Source: Leucosporidium creatinivorum | Taxonomy: Eukaryota > Basidiomycota > Microbotryomycetes > Leucosporidiales > Leucosporidiaceae | Assembly (NCBI GenBank): GCA_001600635.1 | Contig: BCKL01000011.1 | Span: 497,383-561,382 of the forward strand | DNA: 64,000 nt | Direction: 5' to 3' | Part shown: one piece after another, positions 45,704 to 57,443 of the stretch | Position numbering within the stretch: the stretch's first letter is position 1 | Layout of the letters: the number at the start of each line of letters is the position of its first letter | The notes under the pieces: generated by a model | What the model saw: the letters and a program-made list of their open reading frames with translations, nothing else | Database searches by the model: none | Told to the model about the DNA's origin: nothing | Translations under genes and position numbers: made by a program

Positions 45704-46882
45704 ATGCCTCTACCGCTCTACAGCACTGTCCTCGCTCGGGGCCTGCACCCAGCAGCTCAGCCCACCGCCCGCGCTGCTTCCCTCAGCACGCTCCCTCCCG
45801 AGCTCTTGCGGCGCATCGTGCGTTTTGCGCTGCCCGAGATCTATGAGGACACCTTCGCGGAGCGCTATGACCTACTGCTGAGCATCAGCCTAGTCAACAA
45901 GACGCTCGCTACTACAGCACAGCAAGAGCTGCATCGTCATGTTCGACTTCCTCGCGACAAGGCCGTCGAGATTTTTGTGACCCGCGAGGTGCCTCGACCC
46001 GAGGCAGAGGTAGCTACCGAATCTTATTGGATCACTGAAAGCCGACGAGATCGGCGAGAATCGTCTTGGGACGATCCTGTTGCTCCGACGGGCTGGACCT
46101 GCGAGTCCGAGCGCCTTCAGACGGTGATGGTTGGCTTCAATAGGCTCCGTCGTATAGTCCCGAAGCCTAAGACGTATCCCTCGCTGGATTTGAGTGTTGC
46201 AGCGCTTGCGGCGAGCGGTCAAGGTGAGGGTTACCTGCGCCGAGGCCGGTGCCGAGTCTTCGCCGAGCTCGCTCGCTCGCATATCAACAGACCGGCTAGC
46301 TGACATTGGACTCTAAACCCCACCCAGAGCTAGAGGAGCTCGACGCACACCCTCATCTCCGTTTCACCCAACTGAACTACGACGACCCCCGCTCCATTGC
46401 CTCTCTCCTCTCGCTGGACCTCCCTTCTCTCAAAGAGCTCTACCTCTACATGCGGCACGAACATCCACCACGCCCACCAACATACCATGGACGCCGGCCT
46501 TGCTCGCATCGCTCCTCAACTCATTCGGTTCGCATTGACGGGTCATGCCTGGCCACCCTCCAGCTCGGTATGGGCGGCGTTCGGACAGCTCGACCATCTG
46601 ATCGTCTACTCTAGCAAAGATGCTCTCGAACACCTCACCCACCCTATCCGGTCGCTCGACGTCCAGTTGCTGCCCTTCGGGTTTGGCACGTACCGACAAC
46701 TGCTCGACGCGCTGCAGGGAGGGGGAGGGAGCGTGGGCATGTCGCGCTTGCAGACGATCGTGGTGGCCGACTGCTATCCCTCGGTTGAGGCGGAGGCGAG
46801 AGAGACGTTGTTCAGGCTTGGTAGGGAGAGAGGGGTGGAGGTGAGGTGCTGCATGGGGAGGAGGGGTGTTATGAAGCGGTGA
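45704..46882 (+). pseudogene. F-box-like gene, left-arm copy, frameshifted in exon 2
   Basis: Exon 1 (45704-46223) reads MPLPLYSTVLARGLHPAAQP, then STLPPELLRRIVRFALPEIY and ISLVNKTLATTAQQELHRHV, an F-box-like N-terminus. A 104-nt intron (46224-46327, GTGAGG...CCCAG, GCTGAC branch site) leads to ELEELDAHPHLRFTQLNY and LDLPSLKELYLYMRHEH. The match to its sister gene at 63041-61695 then jumps by one base, somewhere in 46445-46490, and continues in the next frame as MDAGLARIAPQLIRFALTG and FGFGTYRQLLDALQ to TGA 46882. No intron fits between the two frames. So this copy is either a recent pseudogene or carries a sequencing error. F-box proteins recruit substrates to SCF ubiquitin ligases; the target here is unknown. 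Confidence 0.7.
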
Positions 46883-47192
46883 GGAGGTTGAGGGCTAGAG
46901 TAGTGACGGGTTGCGGAGGGTGGTGCATTTCGAGGATGAAGTGAAGTTGGCAAATGGAGAGCTGAAAGCCTCGAGCGAGCTACGCCAGCGCCGAGCGCCG
47001 AGATTGTCCTCGTCGCCTCTCCCTCCCGAACGTGCCCCGAGTAGCCCCAATCGGCGGCGGACGTTAGATCTCTTCTCCTACATCGCGAGCGAAAGGCGAG
47101 CGCTCGCTCCCCTCTCGACGTCTCAGCTCAGCGGGAGTGGGGTACGAAGGCGAGCGCCGAGCTCGGTTTTGCTGTTGCAGCTGCTCAAGGAT
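46883..47192. other. Convergent spacer
   Basis: 310 bases between the stops of the F-box-like gene and the uS7m gene. Nothing recognised. Confidence 0.5.
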
Positions 47193-47888
47193 CTACCTTC
47201 CAACATTGGCGCGACCAACAACTCCCTGCATGTGCCTGTACGAGAAGCGGGGGTCAGTTCAGAACCTTGTAGCAGTCTAGCTCTCGGTCGAAACGCACCT
47301 GGCCTCCTTCTTCTTGATGGCCTCGCTCTGCCCGCTCAAGACGGCTAGGACCTCCTGCGCCAACCTCTTGCCAAAGATCTTTTCCGCTCCCTGTCGCTTA
47401 TCGGAGGCCTCTACGATCCAGAGCCAAGCCTGACGCAGGCGCTGCTCCTGAGTGAGGGGTTGCGGTGTTGGGAGGGATTTGGTGCCCTTCCTCCTTCCTA
47501 CGATGCGGATGGAAGGGGAAGCTACCTCCAAAGCGCGGTGGAGGATGGGGAGAGGAGGGGATTGAGTGGAGAGGTGCAAGTGTTTGAGCATCAAGTCCAA
47601 GTGAGAGTGAGCTCGTGCGAGTTTGCCAGATTTCATAATGAGTCGAGTGAGGCGGGAGAGGAGGAGAGCATCGGTTGTAGGTGTAGCTGTAGGTGCTGGT
47701 GGTGGTCGAGAAGGGACGGGGATTGAAGAAGAGGTGGAGGAAGGGGAGAGGCGCGAGTTGGAGGAGGAGGAGGAAGTGGAAGCCAGAGTAGATTCGAATG
47801 ACAGGCGAGAGGATGAGGTGCAGAGAGTGCGAGCAGCTTGAAGTTGTACCCTTGTAGCTCCTACGCGAGTTGCTAGTCGAAAGGCCAT
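47193..47888 (-). CDS. RSM7: Mitochondrial small-subunit ribosomal protein uS7
   Basis: ATG 47888 begins MAFRLATRVGATRVQLQAAR, an Arg-rich, acid-free leader typical of mitochondrial import. A Ser/Pro-rich spacer is followed by the S7 core: LTRLIMKSGKLARAHSHLDL, ILHRALEVASPSIRIVGRRK, EQRLRQAWLWIVEASDKRQG and RLAQEVLAVLSGQSEAIKKK. An intron near the end joins EA-RHMQGVVGRANVGR to the TAG at 47195-47193. uS7 nucleates the head of the 30S-type subunit and contacts the E-site tRNA. An upstream in-frame ATG at 47927 would add 13 residues. The gene is divergent from IDI1 with only 169 bases between the starts. Confidence 0.88.
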
Positions 47889-48057
47889 CGTCGACGAGGT
47901 TGAGGGAGGAGCGAGAGACAGAAGCACTTGGCCGCCTTTCTCCCTCTCGCCCTTCGCTGCTCAAACACTCACTTCTTCGACTTGTACCGCACTATAGCTA
48001 TCAATAGCACATTACAACAGACTACAGAACAGCCACCCACCTACCTCCAAAACCAGC

Positions 48058-49092
<1,035 letters not shown>

Positions 49093-49358
49093 ATAGTGGT
49101 GTGGGCGTACGCTATTAGAGGAGTGGGAAGAAAGGAAGGAGGGATCAGCACGCCGAGAGTTCGGCCGAGCTGGAGGAGGCAGTAGCCAATAATCCTATGC
49201 AGCAAGGCAAAGCAAGTCTATACCCTATCGACTCCCTCTCTACGCCCGTTCGCAACCTTTGTATCTACCTCACCCCGACAACCGATCACCAGCTCCTCAT
49301 CAGCCATTCGGGTCGCGCCTTGCTCGAGCTCCTTGCCCTCCTCCCAACTCTCACCTCA

Positions 49359-50803
49359 ATGCTTCTCTCCCGCCTCCCATCGCTCCGCGCGCCTTTGTCG
49401 ACTACAGCCCGCCGAACCATGTCGACCGCTCCTGCTCTCATCACTCCCGCCAACTTGAAGCAATTGCTCGATGACAAGGACTCGAAACGACACCCCAAAG
49501 TCCTCGATGCTAGCTGGTTTATGCCGGCCGAGAAGCGTCACGGGTTCAATGAGTTCAAGGAGAAGAGGGTGTTAGGGTCTGCTTTTTGGGATGTGTGAGT
49601 TATCAGCTGTGATTTTGCTACAGTACAGCGCTGAGCTGAGGAGGAGAGCGCGTCTAATCGCCCATCGCTCGCTCTGCTGCCTCACCATCATCACCAAGCC
49701 AAGGCTGACCACCTCTCCATCTACAGCGACATCATCGCTACCAAAGCACCTGAAGGCGAGCTACAACTGCCGCACATGTTGCCCTCCCCCGAACGCTTCG
49801 CCGATGCGTGCTCTCGGTTGGGCATCGCTCGGGATTCCCACGTCGTGGTGTATGATACGGTCGGAGTGTTCAGTAGCCCGAGGACGGCTTTTACTTTCAA
49901 GGTGTGTTTCTCTCTGCTCGCTCAGGCTTGATGGGGGAAAGGAAAAGGAAGCTGACCGAACCATCTCGGACAGGCCTTCGGACACGAGCAGGTCTCCATC
50001 CTCGACGGTGGACTCGCGCGTTGGATCGCCGAAGGTTACCCCATCGACACCTCCGCGCCCGCGCCCATCAACCCGCACTCGCTGGAAGAGCCCAAGCAGA
50101 CGTCCAATGGCCCCATCTTCTCCGAGCTGCTCTACTCCAAGAGGCCCAAGGTCGAGAGCTACTTCATCGCTGATATTGAGGCGGATATGACCGAGTACCC
50201 GGTGGTCGAGTTGGATCAGGAGACTGTGAGGAGTTATGAGCAGGTGGTGGGCAACTCGGAGAAGGGCGCCGAGGGAGAGATAGTCGTGGATGCTAGGCCG
50301 GCGGGTCGGTCAGTCGTGCTCTCCGCTCTCGGTGGTGATTTGATCTTGAGCCTATGCTGATCGTCTACACCCCCTCCAGCTTCCACGGCACCGACCCCGA
50401 CCCTCGCGGCCTCCGCTCGGGGCACATCCCCTCCTCCCTCTCCCTCCCCTTCAACACGCTCCTCTCTCCCCCATCCTCCACCGAGCCCTCCTACCGCACC
50501 CTCCTGCCCGCCGCCGAGCTGGAGAAGGTCCTCTCCGAAGCGTTGGGGGGCAGGGACGAGTGGGAGAAGGTCAAGAAGGGGGAGAAGGGGATTGCGGCGA
50601 CGTGTGGAAGTGGCATGACGGCCGCGGTGATTTGGTTGGCGGTCAAGGTGGCGGGGAGGGAGGCGCCCGTGGGGGTGTATGATGAGGTGAGTCTGTTGGG
50701 GAGCGTGAGCCGGGAAGGAGAGAGCTGACCCCCTTCTTTCTCGGTGCAGAGCTGGACAGGATATGCTAGTAGGCCTGAGAGTGTGGTCGAGCAGACCAAG
50801 TAA
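49359..50803 (+). CDS. TUM1: 3-mercaptopyruvate sulfurtransferase / tandem rhodanese
   Basis: ATG 49359 begins MLLSRLPSLRAPLSTTARRT, a mitochondrial-type leader; a second ATG at 49419 (MSTAPALITPANLKQLL) could give a cytosolic form. The first rhodanese domain includes VLDASWFMPAEKRHGFNEF, LPSPERFADACSRLGIARDS and VSILDGGLARWIAEGYPID. The second has EIVVDARPAGR and, after an intron, FHGTDPDP, RSGHIPSSLSLPFNTLL and the active-site loop ATCGSGMTAAVIWLAV. The CGSGxTA loop is the mercaptopyruvate type rather than the CRxGx[RK] rhodanese type. The ending GYASRPESVVEQTK is standard. Yeast Tum1 also supplies sulfur for tRNA thiolation and Moco. Five exons; stop TAA 50801-50803. Confidence 0.9.
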
Positions 50804-50869
50804 AAGGATAGTACCTCGTTTTGAAGTCAGCAATAGAAGCAGTGATAGTCGTGTAGTGTAGGAGCCGAA

Positions 50870-50975
50870 CGAGAGAGTAGCGAGACGAGAGAGAGTCGCG
50901 CTCTGGTCGCTCTCTCTCCTCTCTCTCTCTCTCCCTCCTGCCACTCAGTCGCTCCCTCTCTCTCTACTCTACCGT
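50870..50975. repeat. GA/CT-rich tract upstream of DMC1
   Basis: A GA-rich half followed by a CT-rich half; GAGAGAG and CTCTCTC stretches face each other around 50890-50935 and could pair. It lies between the TUM1 stop and the DMC1 start. Confidence 0.75.
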
Positions 50976-50996
50976 CCTACAGTACACGCCTACAGC

Positions 50997-52835
50997 ATGT
51001 CTGAAGTAAGCTCTGCCTCTCCCTCTCCTCACTCGCCACTCGCCACTCTCGAGCTGACCTCTCTCTCGTCTCTCCCTCCTCAGCAAGAGGTCGAAGCCTT
51101 CTTCATCGACGTCGAAGCACTCCAAGAGACGGGCATCTCGGCTCAGGACATCGCCAAACTCAGGTCCGCCGGGTTTGCTACAGTCACTGGAGTCATTCAG
51201 GTCAGCAGAGCCTCTCTCTCGACTCGCTCTCTTCATTCTCTCTTCCTCAAGAGGCGAGGAGCGACAACTGACGCGGCTGTACACCTCTATAGGCCACTCG
51301 CAAGACTCTCACCAAGATCAAGGTGCGTTGCACTGCTCCCTCCCTGTCGCCGAGCGCCGAGGTCGCTCGCTTACCTCTCGCTCACCTTCTCTCCTCTCCC
51401 TCTCCCTCTCCTCTCTGCCCTCCAACAGGGACTCAGCGAGCTCAAAGTCGAAAAGATCAAAGACGCCGCCAACAAGATACTCCCCCAAACCTTCATCACG
51501 GGAGCCGAGGCGGCGGTGAGGAGGGAGAAGGTCGTCAGTATTACGACTGGCAGTAGGCAGTTTGATGGGATGTTGGGTGGGGGGATTCAGAGTCAGAGTG
51601 TTACTGAGGGTGAGTGGGTGTCTCTTGCTGTAGTGGTGCAGTGAGGGGAAGAGCGGAGGAGGAACGCCGAGCTGGGAGGGGAGTGGAGGAGAGAGCTGAC
51701 CTCCTCGCTCTTCGACATCGCAACACAGTCTACGGCGAGTTCCGCACCGGCAAATCCCAACTCTGCCACACCCTCTGCGTGACCGCCCAACTCCCCATCG
51801 ACATGGGCGGAGGAGAGGGCAAGGTGGCCTTCATCGACACGGAGGGCACCTTCCGACCCAATCGCATCAAGGAGATTGCTGATAGGTTTGGGGTGGAGGC
51901 TACCGCTGCGTTGGAGAATGTCGTCGTCGCGAGGGCTCATAACGTGAGTCCAACGTCGGCGAAGTGGGTGAGAGAAGAGCGCCGAGCTGATGATCCCCTT
52001 CTCGCCGTTCGCAGTCGGAGCATCGTTCGTCTTCCTTCTCCCTCTCCGCTCACTACTCACAGACTAAACTAACCTCCCTCCGACCCTCCTGCCCACAGAG
52101 ATGGAGCTCATCACCGCCCTCGCCGCCAAGTTCGCCGAAGAGCAAGGCGCCTACCGTCTCCTCATCGTCGACTCGATCCTCGCCCTCTTCCGCGTCGATT
52201 TCAGCGGTCGTGGAGAGCTCTCGGAGCGCCAGCAGAAGTGAGCTTTCCCCCAGTTCTCTCCTCTACCAGCTCTTGCCCGACTACAGCGCCATCTGCTCGC
52301 TCTGGACGTGACGGCGACCTGATCTGACCCGACCCACTGTCTACCAACCACAGGTTGAACCAGATGCTCAGTCGCTTGTCAAGGATATCGGAGGAGTTCA
52401 ACGTCGCCGTCTTCCTCACCAACCAAGTCCAAAGCGACCCTGGAGCTTCGGCCATGTTCGCCGCCGAGAAGAAGCCCATCGGTGGTCATGTCATGGTGAG
52501 CCTGCCTCGCTCGTGCGCACTGCCCTGTACAGCTACTGATCTAGAGCTCACTTTCGATAGGCTCACGCTTCCGCTACTCGCATCTACCTTCGCAAGGGAA
52601 GGGCCGAGGAGAGGGTCGCCAAGGTGAGCTCGCTTAGGCGATGCGTTGCGGAAAAGGTGCAGAGCTGACTTTTCCCTGATACACAGCTCGCCGACTCGCC
52701 TGACCAGCCCGAGGGAGAGGCGACCTACAAGATCACTCAGGGTGGCATCGAGGTGAGGCGCTCGAGCTGGCATGAGCCGAGTAGCATCGCCGAGCTGACG
52801 AGCTGACCTCTTCGCTCTCCCTGCAGGACGCTTGA
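50997..52835 (+). CDS. DMC1: Meiotic recombinase Dmc1 (RecA/Rad51 family)
   Basis: The first exon is only nine coding bases (ATG TCT GAA at 50997-51005). It is joined to [20 protein letters not shown] and an HhH domain ([32 protein letters not shown]). The ATPase core shows [20 protein letters not shown], Walker [41 protein letters not shown], Walker [40 protein letters not shown] and [17 protein letters not shown]. The C-terminus is [20 protein letters not shown], then [12 protein letters not shown]. The SEHQMELI and KKPIGGH blocks and the short N-terminus favour Dmc1 over Rad51. It performs inter-homolog strand exchange in meiosis. About ten short introns; stop TGA 52833-52835. Confidence 0.93.
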
Positions 52836-53100
52836 GCCTTTCCGTCGAGTCCAGATCCAGACATGCTTTCACCGTGCTTTCGTCGGTTCTCGGTCGTCGT
52901 TTCTGTACTTCGTTCCAGCGGTGACGCTCTAGTGCAAGTGTACTTACAGCGCATTCGTGACTCTACTGCGAGCTACGAGCGACATAATAGCTGGCGAGCA
53001 GACTCAGGAGATCCAAGCTGAGGTGGGTCAAGTGACGTGCGGAAGTCGAGTTGAAGCTCTGCCTCCCTCCACAACTTCGCCCGACTCTCACCACAGCAAC

Positions 53101-54512
53101 ATGGAAGCCGTCAAGTCCACTCTCAACAAGATTCTGCACCCTCACAGCTCGTCTACTGCCGACAGTGAGACTGCTCCCTCCGCCGCCACCTCCTCGCACC
53201 CCCACAACGATTCCAAGGCTCACGAGGATAACTCCCTCTCGCAAGCTACCAAGGACCTCTCGCTCAACGACAACAAGTCGGATGCTACTACTGGTGAGCT
53301 CCTCGTCTCTACAGCTTCAGAGCAACAGCCAGCTCACTCAAACTTGAGCGCGTCAGACGACAAGACAACTACCAACGCTCTCGAGCACCGCAAGCAGAAC
53401 GATGGTGTAGCTCAGGCTGGAAGCACCACCTCGGGAGCTACTACTGGTGTTCCTCCCGTCGGCGGTGTCCACTCTTCGACCGGCAACACTGACTCCGCTG
53501 CGACCGCGAGCACCGAGGTGAGCTGGTTGCGCTGTAGCTCTTCGTTCGAAGCTCGCGCTGACAGCTTAAATGTTCAACAGATCCCCAAAGTTGAGGATGA
53601 AGTCAAGGAGGTCACTGCCGACGCTGATTTCAAGGCCGTCGCCGCTCACACGAGTCTCCTGAACGAGGTCGAGGAGAAGGTCAGGGAGGTGCCCGCTGAG
53701 CAGGGTGGAGGTATCGGAGCTACTAGCGGCAATAAGGTGGGTATTTGGAGGGTGGCGTGCGAGGAGACGAGCCCGGTAGCTGACCTTCGGCGCTCGGCGA
53801 TGATCTCGCAGGGACTCGCTTCGGCTGGAATCATCGGCGTTGGAGGTTCCTCGGGAGTCGATACTCCTGTACGTATATCTCTCTCCTGCCTCGTACATCG
53901 AAAGCTGACCCCTCCCACCTCTCGCAGGTCCGCCAGGTCTCGCGCGAGATTCAAGATGCCGCTCCCGACGCCGACCCTCGCGCCGTGCAGACCCACTCGC
54001 TCCTCGTCTCCGAGGTCGAAGCCGTCGTTGGAGGATCGGGAGCCGAGCAGGGCAAGCCCGTGCATGACATCGTCAAGGGAGTGCAGCGCGTCGACACGCC
54101 CTCCGAGCTCAACAGGGTGAGTTGCTCGCTTCTTCTTCGACGTGCACGAGAAGCTCATCCTTTCCCGCCTCTACCGCGATCTCCCTTCACAGTCCAACAT
54201 CCCCGTCGACCCTACCCCCGTCATCGAGCGCAAGGAGGATTCGCTCGCCGGCACCGCCGTCACTCCTTCCCTCCAGCAGACGGCCAACCCTTTCGAGACT
54301 CGTACCGCTGGTGAGCCTCGCTTCGTTTGAGTCAGGTATGCGGCAGTTGCCCTCGAGATGAAGCCGAGGCTGGCGAGGTGTCGCGCTCGCTGAGCTTTGG
54401 GAAGAGCGAAGAGCTTACAGGGGGGGGGGGGGGGGGGCAGCCAGCATCGGCGATGCTTCTTCAAGAGCTGGGAGGCTGACTTCGATAATCTTCACTCGCA
54501 GGGCACGTCTGA
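53101..54512 (+). CDS. Disordered, acidic protein with an internal duplication; unknown function
   Basis: ATG 53101 begins MEAVKSTLNKILHPHSSSTA; about six exons. The first half is Ser/Thr/Asn-rich and without order. Then come two related blocks: KVEDEVKEVTADADFKAVAA plus HTSLLNEVEEKVREV and AEQGG, and VRQVSREIQDAAPDADPRAV plus QTHSLLVSEVEAVVG and AEQGK. Each block has the order V--V--ei--a--DadfkAV--H-sLl-EVE--V, so it is a roughly 45-residue tandem repeat. A third segment (SNIPVDPTPVIERKEDSLAG) follows. The last coding exon is tiny: a long intron (54312-54501) carries an 18-G run and splices to H-V-stop (TGA 54510-54512). Without that splice the protein ends at a TGA near 54330. No signal peptide or membrane segment. 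No family recognised. Confidence 0.6.
54420..54437 (+). repeat. 18-base poly-G tract
   Basis: An uninterrupted run of 18 G directly after TTACA, inside the last predicted intron of the 53101 gene. Confidence 0.95.
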
Positions 54513-54837
54513 GCGCTCGCCGGCAACTCTCGACTGTATAGCTTGATACCGCTTCCCTCTCTTTCTCCCTTCTCCCTTCCCAGCCTTCGCCTCTCCGTAA
54601 CGACCTCTCACGACAACCGCGCAGCCGACTGCACCAGCCCCCAAACGATGTTCAAAGCTTGATAGCTTTTGCAAGCTACCAAAGATCAGTGCCCTTCTAC
54701 TGCACCGAGAGCGAGAGTCTATGAGAGCGGAGAGAGTCAGCGAGCTGCGCGAGAGACGAAGCGGACAGGCCGGTGACCTACCTCTGCGCTCGACTAGTTG
54801 TTCGCTAAAGATATGGTGATGGAGTGGCGAGGAGGCG
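54513..54837. other. Convergent spacer
   Basis: 325 bases between the ends of the disordered-protein gene and the ARG2-like gene. Nothing recognised. Confidence 0.5.
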
Positions 54838-57024
54838 CTATACCCAGCAGCTGTGGAGTGGAAAAGATCAGCGAGAGCCGCTCGGCGGAAGAGAGAAAGC
54901 CAAGCGACTCACCTAGGAATGCCTCCCACGACCTCGGACCACTCCTTCAGCTTCGACGAGACGGCCTTGACATCCTCCTCGCTTCTCCTGAATGCTCCTG
55001 CCCGATCTTCCGCCTCACACCAAAAGAGAGCAAAGCCCACCGGACTCCCCTTCGGCGGTGGGATCTTGAAGAAGCCATTGCTGCGTTCAAAGTACCACTT
55101 GTTGACGGGGTTGTTGGAACGACTCCGCCAGACGAGGTCGCGACCTTCTCCCAGTCCTCCTAGACCTCCGACATTGGGGTTGAGGGCGTCGAGTAGTCCG
55201 AGTCCGAAGGATTCGTCGCGGAGGGCGCCCCAGAGGAAGTCGACGGTACCGTCTCCTTGGAGGGAGGGGAGAACGGCAAACTTGTCGAGGTAGGCGATTG
55301 GCCGGGAGGAGGAGGAAGGGGGGTAGTCGACGGCAGCTGGGTCGGGCGATTCGTTCGTCACGATGGCGACGCCTTGGTAGTCGCCTGCGATGATGCAAAA
55401 GTCGAGATCCCGCTCCATCCGCTCGTAGAAGGGATCCGCGTCCAGCTGCTTGCCGAACGAAGCTTCGAGGAGCCGAGTGAGCGCGGGGACGTCGACGTCC
55501 TTCATCGAGCGGAAGACTCGGATGGGGAGACCTCGGCGAACGATGGTCGGTTGATGCTTGATGGTATCGGATGGGAGGAGGGATTGGTGGAGGGAAGGCG
55601 AGTGGGCGGGCTTGTTGGTAATGAGGTTGGCGATGAGGCTGCGAGGGGAGCGGTGGGAGACGAGGACGGCCGAGGCGGTGCGTGGTAGTTCGGCGAGGCA
55701 GGCGTTGACGAGGGCGAGGTTGGCGAGTGATGTAGGATGACTCTCTTGCCACACGAAGGTCGAGTTGATGTGGTCGAACTCGGCGGAGAGGTTGATGGAG
55801 AGATGAGGGTTGCCTCCGCGAGCTGGGGAAGGGATGCCTCCTTCCCGGTTGATGACCATGATGCGCACGGGAGTGAGGTCGACGTCGTTCCGTAGTCGCT
55901 CGTCTGCCTCGTAGCGCAGGCCGGCGCGCCGTTCGTGGTCGGCGAGTCCCGACGAGATGGCTCGGACAGCGTCGTTCCCTGATACGCAGAGGGAGAAGCA
56001 CGAAGCGTCGAGGGCGATGGGGGGAATGACGGGGATCTCTCCCCGACGAATGGCGTCGCGAATGCCAGAGAGCGAGTCGACGATGAGGTCCGAGGTCATC
56101 GCCGAGTCAAGAGGTTGGGCCGAGGTAGAAGCGATGGGCGCCCAGGTATCCTCAAACTCGGCTCCTGATACACTCAGCACTCCCTCTAGCAGTGGCCGAG
56201 CCTCTCCTCCCTTCGACTCGAGCATGCTGGTGAACCGCAGCGTCTCCTTCTTCATCTCCTCGCGCAGCTTGATGACCTTCCGCCGCTTCTCCTCGAGCGA
56301 CGTCTCCTCCATCGTCTCCTTCTCCCTCTCCATCCACGCCTCGTTGTCCACGACGATGATGGAGACTAATCCCAGCTTCTTGAGATAGACCATGCCCTCC
56401 GCAATGCTTTCGAGCTGCCGGTCGGTGAAGGGGCCCTGCACCTTGACGAGCGCGGTATGGCGGTTCTCCGGAGCTAGTAGCTCGTTGGCGAGCTCGGTCT
56501 TGCCTTCTGTCGGTTCTGCCGAAGCGAGCGCGGCCGAGGCAGAGACGGTATGAGTAAAGGCGGTGGTGGGAGTGGTCTGGTCGGAGAGGGGAAAGGCGGG
56601 CGTGTCTTCGGCGAGCGAAGAGGTCGATCTCGGTGGTGGTGTAGGCGTCGGCCCAAAGTTCTTGAGGTAAAACCGAGAATCGCGTGCGGAGGGATGCGCC
56701 TCGAGGACAGACATGATAAAGTCCTGCGAGCGAGACGAAGGGCGGGTCAGTGCTGCTCAGAGGCTCTTCTACAGAGCTTATATATCGAGTTGCCCACCCT
56801 CTGCTGGTCCTTCTCGGCCTGACGACTGAAGGCGTCCGAGTGCTGTCGCCTGGTGGTGAGATGCCGCTTCGCCGGCTGCGTCTGAGGCTGTGAGCCGTCA
56901 GTGAGAGCTCGGAGGGGACTACATGGCCATTGAGAATGCTCACCTGCACCGAGGGAGCCTGCTTCACCGCACACGACCGCGCGCAGGTGCACCTCCCGCG
57001 CAAGGCGACTCCGACGCTCGCCAT
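54838..57024 (-). CDS. ARG2: Mitochondrial N-acetylglutamate synthase (amino-acid acetyltransferase)
   Basis: ATG 57024 begins MASVGVALRGRCTCARSCAV, a basic mitochondrial leader. Two introns follow before QPAKRHLTTRRQHSDAFSRQ and then RDFIMSVLEAHPSARDSRFY, the standard start of fungal Arg2. The amino-acid-kinase-like part includes TALVKVQGPFTDRQLESIAE, GMVYLKKLGLVSIIVVDNEA, RIMVINREGGIPSPARGGNP and ANLALVNACLAELPRTASAV. The acetyltransferase part includes LPIRVFRSMKDVDVPALTRL, AYLDKFAVLPSLQGDGTVDF and NNPVNKWYFERSNGFFKIPP. It makes N-acetylglutamate, the first step of arginine synthesis, in mitochondria. The 3' end is ambiguous. Reading through gives GIPR and TGA at 54911-54909. A consensus donor (AG|GTGAGT) and GCTGAT...CCACAG acceptor instead give GIPSCWV with TAG at 54840-54838, which I prefer. 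Confidence 0.93.
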
Positions 57025-57443
57025 TCTACCGGCTAGGTGACCGACAGGCGATTGGGGCCGGGTGAGCCGTCACTAGTGAGACCGAGAAGTATCCGAAAGG
57101 TGTGCGCGGGAGTTGTAGCGGAAGACGAGTCGAGCGGGAGAAGGGAAAGGAGGATTCGCTTCGCCGGCCTAAACCCTGCTGGTCCCGTCGCATCATTTTT
57201 TTGCAGCGGAAGCAGCTCTCACGGACGTCTGTGTTACACGTCAGCATTTACCGAGCTGCTCCGCCTAGCGAAAAGCGCTCCGCCAAGTGGCCCGTTGCCT
57301 TTCCTTCGCGCCTTCGCGAAGGGCGATCTAACCGCTGGGAATAACTAAAGACAAGTTCCAACATTAACGGCACCTACAGCCCGAAAAACGAAAGGGGAAT
57401 AGTAATACTACTGCGTCGAATGTCCGTCACCACTGCTCCTCAC
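57025..57443. promoter_or_regulatory. ARG2 upstream region and 3' flank of the next gene
   Basis: 419 bases between same-direction reverse-strand genes. No clear motif. Confidence 0.4.

Larger units (their letters stand above)
44740..46000 (+). repeat. Left arm of a large inverted repeat
   Basis: Bases 44740-45398 read as the reverse complement of 63342-64000 with the simple rule x + y = 108740, including five undetermined bases. Beyond 45400 the copies stay clearly homologous but carry substitutions and small indels through the leader and first exon of the F-box-like genes, then drift apart. The arm holds the tRNA-like unit (45044-45187), a T-run, a UUCG-loop hairpin, and the start of an F-box-like gene. 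The right arm extends to the window edge, so the repeat may be longer. Confidence 0.95.

Noticed and set aside
44740-46000. Inverted repeats as ends of a giant transposon or virus-like element
   Set aside because: The enclosed 17-18 kb holds ordinary host genes (uS7m, IDI1, DMC1, ARG2), and no transposase, integrase, polymerase or capsid-like gene is visible.
52957-54120. Long unbroken frame over the disordered-protein gene
   Set aside because: It reads through introns that have good splice signals and ends in a different frame from the internal repeat. The spliced model explains the duplicated blocks.
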